From an uncultured Mycoplasmatota bacterium (GTDB taxonomy: Bacteria; Bacillota_I; Bacilli_A; RF39; UBA660), in the NCBI GenBank assembly GCA_900544605.1, contig UQVP01000029.1, positions 1-11,258 on the forward strand: a DNA stretch of 11,258 bases, read 5' to 3'. Below, in pieces: positions 1 through 6,701 of this stretch. Under the pieces are notes generated by a model. It worked only from the letters and a program-made list of their open reading frames with translations. It was not told where the DNA came from and ran no database searches. The translations under genes were made by a program, and so were the position numbers. Each line of letters begins with the position of its first letter. The first letter of the stretch is position 1.

Positions 1-101
1 TAGATAATAATACACTAGTTGCCTTAACTCTTTTAATAGCGCAATCTAATCCTAAAGAAAAAGAAATATTAATTGATTTAGTTATGAATTTTTTAAATTA
101 G
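1..101 (+). CDS. 3' end of an unrecognised protein (partial)
   Basis: One frame is open from the window edge to a TAG at 99-101 and gives about 32 C-terminal residues. The peptide begins DNNTLVALTLL and ends LVMNFLN, alternating hydrophobic stretches with a charged PKEKE patch, as in a helical protein. The composition looks coding, but there is too little to name a family. The other two + frames are full of stops over the same bases. A coding-like stretch in another frame follows directly, so this stop may be a frameshift product and not the native C-terminus. A terminator follows at 182-218. Confidence 0.5.
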   Translation, partial: DNNTLVALTLLIAQSNPKEKEILIDLVMNFLN

Positions 102-177
102 TATAAATGTCACAAAATTTATTGATGCTAGATTAAAAGAAGCAAATATTAATATTGAAGCAACAAAAATAAGTTAA
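97..177 (+). pseudogene. Out-of-frame coding-like tail of the upstream gene
   Basis: Just as the upstream frame stops, the frame one base later opens and runs to TAA at 175-177, reading S-I-N-V-T-K-F-I-D-A-R-L-K-E-A and then N-I-N-I-E-A-T-K-I-S. It has no start codon or ribosome site of its own. Its amino-acid make-up (charged, helical, GAA/GCA/AAA codons) resembles coding sequence. Removing a single base around 99 would join both pieces into one continuous tail that ends shortly before the terminator. It may be a broken C-terminus, a sequencing error, or chance in AT-rich DNA. Confidence 0.35.
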
Positions 178-181
178 AATG

Positions 182-218
182 AAAACATGTAGGATGAATA
201 AACTCCTATATGTTTTTT
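182..218 (+). terminator. Rho-independent terminator of the upstream gene
   Basis: A long stem forms between the arm at 182-194 (AAAACATGTAGGA) and the arm at 204-216 (TCCTATATGTTTT), with one G-U wobble and a 9-base loop. Transcription continues into a T run at 213-218. It lies directly after the upstream coding fragments and before the promoter of the next operon, so it separates the two units. The A-rich left flank means it could also work weakly on the - strand. Confidence 0.8.
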
Positions 219-293
219 GTTGATAAAAGTTGAAAATAATTTGTGAGGTAGTTTTAGAAATTAATAGTTTTCTTTTTAAATAAATCAAATCAC

Positions 294-322
294 TTTCTTA
301 TTTATATGATTTATAGTATAAT
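294..322 (+). promoter_or_regulatory. Probable promoter of the dus-lysS-ackA operon
   Basis: A perfect TATAAT -10 lies at 317-322. The hexamer 17 bases upstream (294-299, TTTCTT) is a poor match to TTGACA, so the -35 is weak or the promoter depends on other contacts. Transcription would start near 329, leaving a leader of about 30 bases before the ATG at 358. No riboswitch or T-box-like structure fits in that leader. The rest of 219-357 shows only short AT-rich inverted repeats. Confidence 0.5.
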
Positions 323-357
323 TGATATGTTAATTATTACAAGTTTAGGTGAAATAA

Positions 358-1330
<973 letters not shown>

Positions 1331-1338
<8 letters not shown>

Positions 1339-1933
1339 GAGTAATTTTGGTAAAAGACTTGTTGCATATATTTTAGATGCTATTATAGTATCATTAATTT
1401 TTTCAGTTTTAACAATGTTTATCAAAGAAAGTAATAATTTAATTAATTTAAATAATCAACTTAATACAATAAGCGAAAATTTTATAAATAAAACTATAAC
1501 AATGAAAGAATATTTTAATCAATATTCATCTATTGAATATTTAATAAGTAAAGAAATGTTTTTACAAAATTTATTTAGCTTAATATTAATGATTGGTTAT
1601 TTTGTTATTTTACCTTATTATTACAATGGTCAAACAATAGGTAAAAAGCTGATGAAAATAAAAATTGTTAAAGAAGATGATAAATTAACTATTAACGATT
1701 TAGCATTAAGAAGTTTACTATCTAACGGTATTGCTATGACATTTATTGAACTAGCACTTATCTTTTTAATTAAAGATACAGCATATTTTATAACAATATC
1801 AATTTTAAGTTTTATTCAATTTTTACTAGTAATTACAAGCATTTTTATGATATTATATAGGAAAGACAAAAAAGCTTTACATGACATTGTTTGTAAGACT
1901 TTGGTAGTAGATGAAAATTTAGAGGTGAAATAA
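1331..1933 (+). CDS. RDD-family integral membrane protein
   Basis: A 200-residue membrane protein of the RDD family, whose function is mostly unknown; some members are implicated in ion or compatible-solute transport. The N-terminus GKRLVAYILDAIIV carries the family's conserved Arg (R9) and Asp (D16) at the start of helix 1 (about 11-31). Further hydrophobic helices lie near 80-101, 128-150 and 153-177. The loop Q-T-I-G-K-K-L-M (about 100-107) and the C-terminal DKKALHDIVCKTLVV are typical RDD motifs. Between helices 1 and 2 is an unusually long polar, Asn-rich stretch (about 32-75). The ribosome site GGGAGG lies inside the end of dus, the start overlaps dus by 8 bases, and the stop shares one base with the lysS start. 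Its role here is unknown. Confidence 0.85.
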
Positions 1934-3417
1934 TGAGAGAATTAACTGAGCAAGAATTAGTTAGAAGACAAAAAGCAGAAAATTTAAGAGAACTAGGTCT
2001 TGATCCATTTGGACATAGATTTGAGCGTACTGACTATTCAGAAGATATTAAAGAAAAATATCAAGATGTAGAACATGATGCTTTTGAAAATATGGATGAT
2101 ACTGTTACTGTAGCAGGTCGTATTATGTTTATTAGAAAAATGGGTAAAGCATCTTTCTTCTCAATTCAAGATAAAAAGGGAAAAATTCAAATTTATATTT
2201 CTATAAATGATGTTGGAGAAGATACTTATAATTTATTTAAAAGCGCCGATTTAGGTGATATTGTTGGCGTATACGGAAAAGTTATGAAAACAAAAACTGG
2301 AGAAGTAACTATTAAATGTTTAAAATATACTCATTTAGTAAAAGCATTAAAACCACTTCCAGAAAAATTTCATGGTTTAACTGATATCGAAGAAAGATAT
2401 AGAAGAAGATATGTAGATTTAATCATGAATGAAGATTCTAAGCGTGTTGCTTTCACTCGTCCAAAAATTATTAGATGTATTCAAAACTTTATGGATAGCC
2501 AAGGATTTGTTGAAGTTGAGACACCAGTTTTAACAACACTTCTTACAGGAGCATCCGCTCGTCCATTTGTTACACATCATAATACACAAGATTTAGATAT
2601 GTATTTACGTATAGCTTTAGAGTTACCACTAAAAAGATTATTAGTTGGTGGTATGGAAGCTGTTTATGAAATTGGAAGAACCTTTAGAAATGAAGGAATG
2701 GATCCAAAGCACAATCCAGAATTTACTCTAATGGAAGCTTATTTAGCATACTCAGATTTAGAGGGTATGATGGATTTAACAGAAAACATGTATAAAAAGA
2801 TTGCTACTGATGTTATGGGTAAAATGGTTTATAACTGGTGTGGTGATGAAATAAATCTAGATGGTACTTGGAAAAGAATTAGCATGGTAGATGCTATAAA
2901 AGAACAAACAGGTATTGATTTTAGTAAAGAGATGACTTTAGATGAAGCTAAAGACCTTGCTAAAGAACATGAAATTGAAGTAGAAGATCACTTCACAGTT
3001 GGACATATTATTAATGCTTTCTTTGAAAAGTATGTAGAAGAAACACTAATTCAACCAACATTCTTATATGGTCATCCAGTAGAAATTTCTCCACTTACAA
3101 AAAGAAATCCAAAAGATCCACGTTTTGTAGATAGATTTGAATTATTTATAGGTGGAAAAGAATTTGCTAATGCTTACACTGAATTAAATGATCCTATTGA
3201 TCAATTAGAAAGATTTGAAGACCAATTAAAAGAAAGAGATTTGGGAAATGATGAAGCTAACGACATTGATATGGATTTCATTGAAGCTTTAGAGTATGGA
3301 ATGCCTCCAGCAGGTGGTATTGGTTATGGAATAGATAGATTATGTATGTTATTTACTGAATGTGATTCTATCCGTGATGTAATTTTATTCCCAACTATGA
3401 AGGAAAGAAGTAAATAA
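1933..3417 (+). CDS. lysS: Lysyl-tRNA synthetase, class II
   Basis: Charges tRNA-Lys with lysine using ATP in the cytoplasm; an essential translation enzyme. The 494 residues match the family's usual length. The N-terminal OB fold that binds the anticodon covers about 56-135 (VTVAGRIMFIRKMGKASFF region). The class II catalytic core follows: motif 1 around GFVEVETPVL (191-200), ARPFVTHHN at 209-217, motif 2 with FRNEG at 251-255 and HNPEFT at 260-265, and motif 3 GGIGYGIDRL at 461-470, whose Arg contacts ATP. SGASARPF-type bacterial LysRS loops usually read PGGA(A/S)ARPF; here the equivalent reads LTGASARPF, a small variation. GAGGTGA at 1922-1928 precedes the ATG, which overlaps the RDD stop by one base (TAATG). 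The downstream phosphatase overlaps in the same way. Confidence 0.98.
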   Translation: MRELTEQELVRRQKAENLRELGLDPFGHRFERTDYSEDIKEKYQDVEHDAFENMDDTVTVAGRIMFIRKMGKASFFSIQDKKGKIQIYISINDVGEDTYNLFKSADLGDIVGVYGKVMKTKTGEVTIKCLKYTHLVKALKPLPEKFHGLTDIEERYRRRYVDLIMNEDSKRVAFTRPKIIRCIQNFMDSQGFVEVETPVLTTLLTGASARPFVTHHNTQDLDMYLRIALELPLKRLLVGGMEAVYEIGRTFRNEGMDPKHNPEFTLMEAYLAYSDLEGMMDLTENMYKKIATDVMGKMVYNWCGDEINLDGTWKRISMVDAIKEQTGIDFSKEMTLDEAKDLAKEHEIEVEDHFTVGHIINAFFEKYVEETLIQPTFLYGHPVEISPLTKRNPKDPRFVDRFELFIGGKEFANAYTELNDPIDQLERFEDQLKERDLGNDEANDIDMDFIEALEYGMPPAGGIGYGIDRLCMLFTECDSIRDVILFPTMKERSK

Positions 3418-3956
3418 TGTATTTATACGTTGTTAGGCATGGAGAAACTGCTGAAAATACTAGATCTATAATGCAAGGAAATATGGATACAGTATTAGAT
3501 GAAAAAGGTAAACTTCAAGCTAAAGAAGCAAAAGAAAAATTAAAGGGTGTTCAAATTGATTTAATAATAAGTTCTCCTAAACAAAGAACTTTAGAAACTG
3601 CGCTTATAGTTGCAGATGATGATACAATTATTATAACTGATGATAGATTGTTAAGTCGTGATCATGGTGAATTTCAGGGTAAATCAAGATATGAAATAAA
3701 TCTTAAAGATTACTGGAATATAAAATTAAACAAGCAATATGAAAGAGCTGAATGTGTCAAACACATTTATGATCGCGTTGACAGTCTAATAAATGAAATA
3801 AAAACTAAATATAGAGATAAAACAGTATTACTAGTTACTCATAGTGGTATATGCCGTATCTTGTATTATTATTTTAATGGTATTCCAGAAGATGGAGATT
3901 TAATGGGATACGAATCAACAAATTGTTCAGTTGAGAGATATGAATTGGAGGATTAG
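3417..3956 (+). CDS. Histidine phosphatase family protein (phosphoglycerate mutase-like)
   Basis: A 179-residue single-domain member of the histidine phosphatase superfamily, which hydrolyses phosphate esters through a phosphohistidine intermediate. Visible catalytic residues are the RHGE motif at 7-10 (nucleophile H8), R57 in SSPKQRTLETA, and H142 in VTHSG. The substrate cannot be told; relatives include CobC, PhoE-like and GpmB-like phosphatases, and the length is short for a true glycolytic mutase. By hand alignment, the position where the family usually has its general-acid Glu (four residues before the Gly of the xxxFG(E/D)(W/F)xG segment) is S80 in L-L-S-R-D-H-G-E, with D82 close by. 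The start overlaps the lysS stop by one base, with AGGAAAG at 3401-3407. AckA follows after 2 bases. Confidence 0.88.
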   Translation: MYLYVVRHGETAENTRSIMQGNMDTVLDEKGKLQAKEAKEKLKGVQIDLIISSPKQRTLETALIVADDDTIIITDDRLLSRDHGEFQGKSRYEINLKDYWNIKLNKQYERAECVKHIYDRVDSLINEIKTKYRDKTVLLVTHSGICRILYYYFNGIPEDGDLMGYESTNCSVERYELED

Positions 3957-3958
3957 AA

Positions 3959-5152
3959 ATGAAAATATTATCAGTAAACTGTGGTAGTTCATCATTAAAA
4001 TTTCAAATGTATGAAATGCCAGAAGAAAAAGTATTAATTAGTGGGTATGTTGAAAAAATAGGACAACCAGATTGTTTTTGGACTGTTAAGGTTAATGGCG
4101 AAAAAATAAAATCATCACGTCCACTTGCAAACCATACAGAGGCTGTTGATGTTTTAATTGAAGAATTATTTAAACATAACATTGTAAAAAGTTTAGATGA
4201 AATTGAAAGAATTGGTCATCGTGTTTTACATGGTGGAGAATTCTTTAAAGAATCTGCTATTGTAACAGATGAAGTAATCGAAAAGATTAAATCATTAATT
4301 CCACTTGGACCACTTCACTTACCAGGGAATTTAGCAGGTATTGAAGCATTTAGAAAAGTGTTACCTAATGTTCCTATGGTAGCAGTATTTGATACAGCGT
4401 TCCATCAAACAATGCCAAAGAGAAATTATATTTATCCAGTACCACTTTCTTGGTATGAAAAATATGGTGTACGTAAATATGGTTTTCATGGAACAAGTCA
4501 TAAATATATTACTGAAGTAATGAAACAAGAATTAGGAAAAGAAGATGTAAATTTAATTGTTTGTCATATTGGTAGTGGTGCTAGTATTGCTGCTGTTAAA
4601 GATGGTAAATGCTATAATACAACAATGGGTATTACACCATTAGATGGATTAATGATGGGTACTCGTAGTGGTGCTATTGATCCTTCAATTCTTGAATATG
4701 TTTGCAAAGAAGCAAATATGTCAGTAGAAGAAGTTACTAATGTTTTAAATAAACAAAGTGGATTTTTAGGCGTTGCTGGACAAGCAGATTGTCGTGATGT
4801 AGAAGCACTTATTGAAGAAGGTAATGAAAATGCTAAGTTAGCATATGCTATGTACTGTGATAGAATTGCTAAATACATTGCTGAATATTACCTTGAATTA
4901 AATGGTAAAGTAGACTCAATTATTTTCACTGCTGGAGTTGGTGAAAATGGAGCCGGTGTTAGAAAAGAAGTACTTGATAGATTAAATCCTATTGGTATCT
5001 ATATAGATGAAGAAATGAATAATAAAATAGCTTCATTCAAAGATATTCATGAAGGTGTTATTAGTACTAAAGATTCAAAAGTAGAAGTAAGAGTATTACC
5101 TACTGATGAAGAAATAATGATTGTAAGAGATACTTATAATTTAACTAAATAA
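3959..5152 (+). CDS. ackA: Acetate kinase
   Basis: Interconverts acetyl phosphate plus ADP with acetate plus ATP, the energy-yielding last step of acetate fermentation, in the cytoplasm. The 397 residues match the family. Family motifs are present in order: VNCGSSSLKF with N7 at the N-terminus, HRVLHGGE at 87-94 (R88), FDTAFHQTMP at 144-153 (catalytic D145), YGFHGTSH at 174-181 (H177), the nucleotide-phosphate segment IGSGAS at 204-209, GTRSGAIDP at 234-242 (R236), FTAGVGEN at 323-330, and PTDEE at 381-385 with the metal-binding E384. GGAGGA at 3947-3952 sits just before the ATG, inside the end of the phosphatase gene. No phosphotransacetylase (pta) gene is in the window, so acetyl phosphate must come from elsewhere. 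It is the last gene of the operon, with a terminator 5 bases after the stop. Confidence 0.98.
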   Translation: MKILSVNCGSSSLKFQMYEMPEEKVLISGYVEKIGQPDCFWTVKVNGEKIKSSRPLANHTEAVDVLIEELFKHNIVKSLDEIERIGHRVLHGGEFFKESAIVTDEVIEKIKSLIPLGPLHLPGNLAGIEAFRKVLPNVPMVAVFDTAFHQTMPKRNYIYPVPLSWYEKYGVRKYGFHGTSHKYITEVMKQELGKEDVNLIVCHIGSGASIAAVKDGKCYNTTMGITPLDGLMMGTRSGAIDPSILEYVCKEANMSVEEVTNVLNKQSGFLGVAGQADCRDVEALIEEGNENAKLAYAMYCDRIAKYIAEYYLELNGKVDSIIFTAGVGENGAGVRKEVLDRLNPIGIYIDEEMNNKIASFKDIHEGVISTKDSKVEVRVLPTDEEIMIVRDTYNLTK

Positions 5153-5157
5153 TGAAG

Positions 5158-5183
5158 AAGCACTACCAAAGTAGTGCTTTTTT
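5158..5183 (+). terminator. Terminator of the dus-ackA operon
   Basis: A perfect 9-bp stem, AAGCACTAC (5158-5166) with GTAGTGCTT (5171-5179), closes a CAAA tetraloop and runs into six T residues (5178-5183). It starts five bases after the ackA stop codon. Confidence 0.92.
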
Positions 5184-5190
5184 GATATTT

Positions 5191-5227
5191 AAAAATAAAA
5201 AGTTATTACGATTAACCATAATAACTT
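5191..5227 (-). terminator. Terminator of the tetR-family gene
   Basis: Read on the - strand, AAGTTATTA (5227-5219) pairs with TAATAACTT (5208-5200) around a 10-base loop, followed by TTTT, one A and TTTTT (5200-5191). The stem is AT-rich, so it is weaker than the ackA terminator, but the nine pairs are perfect and it lies about 20 bases after the tetR stop. Together the two hairpins insulate convergent transcription units. Confidence 0.7.
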
Positions 5228-5245
5228 CAGTTAAGTAAATAATTA

Positions 5246-5848
5246 TTATCCCTTAAGAATAGTGCTTATTATTTTTATAACTTCTTCTTTCATAACTTTA
5301 TAATTTAAAGATTTGTGATGATGGTATACAACTTCGTGGCAATAGTTTTCCACCATACCAATTATAATATGAACTTTTTCATCTAAATTAGTGGTTTTAA
5401 TTTCATTGTTTTTTAAAACATCAACTATTTTTTTTGTTGTCATTAATTCTTTATTGTGGAAAATTTCTGCAATTTCTTCATCTAAATGAGAAAGAGCAAT
5501 CATTTCTTCGTGAGCTTTTTTAGATAAAGTATGTTTTTTTATAAATATATCAAGCATTTCATCTAATATATGCTCTAAATTATCAATTTTAATATCGTTG
5601 TTTTTTAGTACATTTAAAATAGGAAACATTATATTATCAGAATAATCTTTTATACCTTCAATAAATATTTCTTTTTTATCAGTGAAGTATTGATATATAA
5701 TGCCTGTTGATACACCCGCATATTTAGCAATATCAGTTGTATTAGTATTATAATATCCATTTTCACACATTAGTTCAAAACCTTTTTCAACTATACGATT
5801 TCTTTTTTCTATTGATCTTTTTTGTGTAGGGATTCTAGTTTCTGCCAT
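5246..5848 (-). CDS. TetR/AcrR-family transcriptional repressor
   Basis: A 200-residue dimeric DNA-binding repressor that normally releases its operator on binding a small ligand. The N-terminal three-helix DNA-binding domain covers about 11-60: a basic lead (KRSIEKRNRIVEKGFEL), then the helix-turn-helix TTDIAKYAGVSTGIIYQYF at 37-55, ending in DKKEIF typical of the family. The rest is the all-helical ligand/dimer domain, too variable to indicate a ligand, with a His-rich YHHHK near 174. I chose the internal ATG at 5848. It has a site like GGAGGTGA (GGATGTGA, 5860-5853), while the upstream in-frame ATG at 5875 lies upstream of the predicted transcription start and overlaps the -10. It is divergent from the ABC operon, with two dyads between them, so it probably represses that operon and itself. 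Confidence 0.9.
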   Translation of the reverse strand: MAETRIPTQKRSIEKRNRIVEKGFELMCENGYYNTNTTDIAKYAGVSTGIIYQYFTDKKEIFIEGIKDYSDNIMFPILNVLKNNDIKIDNLEHILDEMLDIFIKKHTLSKKAHEEMIALSHLDEEIAEIFHNKELMTTKKIVDVLKNNEIKTTNLDEKVHIIIGMVENYCHEVVYHHHKSLNYKVMKEEVIKIISTILKG

Positions 5849-5866
5849 AGTATCACATCCATTAAC

Positions 5867-5895
5867 ATTATACATCTTTAAAATTTATTTTTCAA
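5867..5895 (-). promoter_or_regulatory. Promoter of the tetR-family gene
   Basis: On the - strand, TTGAAA (5895-5890) is followed after exactly 17 bases by a perfect TATAAT (5872-5867). Transcription would start near 5860, right at the ribosome binding site, giving a leader of only about 12 bases before the ATG at 5848. The -35 shares two bases with the dyad at 5894-5915. Confidence 0.8.
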
Positions 5896-5915
5896 TATGA
5901 TAAATTTGTCATATT
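5894..5915. promoter_or_regulatory. Putative TetR-family operator O1
   Basis: A 22-bp dyad with arms AATATGA (5894-5900) and TCATATT (5909-5915) and a core TAAATTTG. Ten of eleven base pairs are symmetrical; only 5901/5908 break the symmetry. It lies between the divergent promoters, overlaps the edge of the tetR -35 and ends 3 bases before the ABC -35. Its length and symmetry suit a TetR-type dimer. Binding is inferred. Confidence 0.65.
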
Positions 5916-5918
5916 TTA

Positions 5919-5947
5919 TTGACTTATTAATATAATGTGAGTATAAT
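5919..5947 (+). promoter_or_regulatory. Promoter of the ABC transporter operon
   Basis: TTGACT (5919-5924) and a perfect TATAAT (5942-5947) are separated by exactly 17 bases. A start near 5954 gives a leader of about 36 bases to the ATG at 5990. A second TATAAT at 5931-5936 lies inside the spacer but has no -35 at a workable distance. The start region lies inside dyad O2. Confidence 0.82.
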
Positions 5948-5950
5948 GAA

Positions 5951-5972
5951 AATGTGAGAAAAATATCATATT
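5951..5972. promoter_or_regulatory. Putative TetR-family operator O2
   Basis: This 22-bp segment matches O1 at 17 of 22 positions in the same orientation. Its arms are AATGTGA (5951-5957) and TCATATT (5966-5972), which differ from perfect symmetry at one pair. Centres of O1 and O2 are 57 bp apart. O2 covers the predicted transcription start of the ABC operon, where bound repressor would block initiation. An extra copy of the left arm (AATGTGAG) lies at 5934-5941, inside the promoter spacer, without a partner arm. Confidence 0.55.
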
Positions 5973-5989
5973 TAGAAAGAAGATGAATT

Positions 5990-6700
5990 ATGGAAGAATT
6001 AATTACTTTTAAAAACGTTAAAAAAACATATGTAGTAGGAGAAAAAAAGTTTAATGCTTTGGATGGTGTTAACTTTTCAATCAACAAAGGTGAATTTGTT
6101 GTTATTTTAGGTCCGAGTGGAGCTGGAAAATCAACACTTTTAAATTTACTAGGTGGTATGGATAAAGTTACCAGTGGAAAAATTAAAGTGGGAGAAGAGG
6201 TAATTTCTGATTACTCTGATAGTGAATTAACTGATTATCGTGCTGAAAATGTTGGTTTTATTTTTCAATTTTATAATATTTTACCAACCTTAACAGTTTT
6301 AGAAAACGTAAAGATTGTTAATGATATTGTAAAAAAGCCAAAGAATGCGAAAGAAGTATTAAAAAGTGTAGGACTAGATAAACATGCTAAAAAGTTCCCT
6401 AATCAATTATCTGGTGGAGAACAACAAAGAGTATCTATTGCTAGAGCTATCGCAAAAGATCCATTACTTCTTTTATGTGATGAACCAACTGGAGCTCTTG
6501 ATTCTAAAACAGGTGTTGAAGTATTAAAATTATTAAAAGAACAATGCGATGCTAATAATGGTGAAAATACAGTTGTAATAGTTACTCACAATTCTTTAAT
6601 TGCCGAAATTGCAGATCGTGTTATTAGACTTAAAAATGGTAAAGTTGAAAGTAATGAAATAAATAAACATCCAAAAGCAATAGACGAGGTTGTGTGGTAA
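5990..6700 (+). CDS. ABC transporter ATP-binding protein (LolD/MacB type)
   Basis: The 236-residue cytoplasmic ATPase that powers the FtsX-type permease encoded next. All nucleotide-binding motifs are intact: Walker A GPSGAGKST at 41-49, Q-loop Q93 in IFQFYNILPTLTVLEN, signature LSGGEQQR at 140-147, Walker B ending in CDEP with catalytic E165, D-loop GALD at 168-171, and switch His H200 in VTHN. The FQFYNLLPTLTVLENV-type Q-loop, the SGGEQQRVSIARA segment and the DEPTGALD motif are typical of the MacB/LolD subfamily, which works with mechanotransmitting permeases and not with classical import channels. The leader carries AAGAAGATGA before the ATG, a moderate ribosome site. The permease follows after one base, and the gene is first in the operon controlled by the divergent TetR-family protein. 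The substrate is unknown; lipoproteins, peptides and antimicrobials are all possible. Confidence 0.95.
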   Translation: MEELITFKNVKKTYVVGEKKFNALDGVNFSINKGEFVVILGPSGAGKSTLLNLLGGMDKVTSGKIKVGEEVISDYSDSELTDYRAENVGFIFQFYNILPTLTVLENVKIVNDIVKKPKNAKEVLKSVGLDKHAKKFPNQLSGGEQQRVSIARAIAKDPLLLLCDEPTGALDSKTGVEVLKLLKEQCDANNGENTVVIVTHNSLIAEIADRVIRLKNGKVESNEINKHPKAIDEVVW

Positions 6701-6701
6701 T

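Noticed and set aside
84..106. The U-UUU-UUA heptamer at 89-95, in frame for programmed -1 frameshifting at the end of the partial gene
   Set aside because: The -1 frame stops at 104-106 after a few codons and does not enter the coding-like stretch, which lies in the +1 frame. The heptamer is probably chance in AT-rich DNA.
256..278. AGAAA/TTTCT hairpin followed by T residues upstream of the dus promoter
   Set aside because: A five-pair AT-rich stem is too weak for a terminator, and a much better one lies at 182-218.
5849..5875. The longer tetR reading frame starting at 5875
   Set aside because: Its first codons are the -10 box and lie upstream of the predicted transcription start; the ATG at 5848 has a good ribosome site.
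6690..6701. A TTG start of the permease inside the ATPase gene
   Set aside because: There is no ribosome site before it, while ATG 6702 follows GAGG and sits one base after the ATPase stop.
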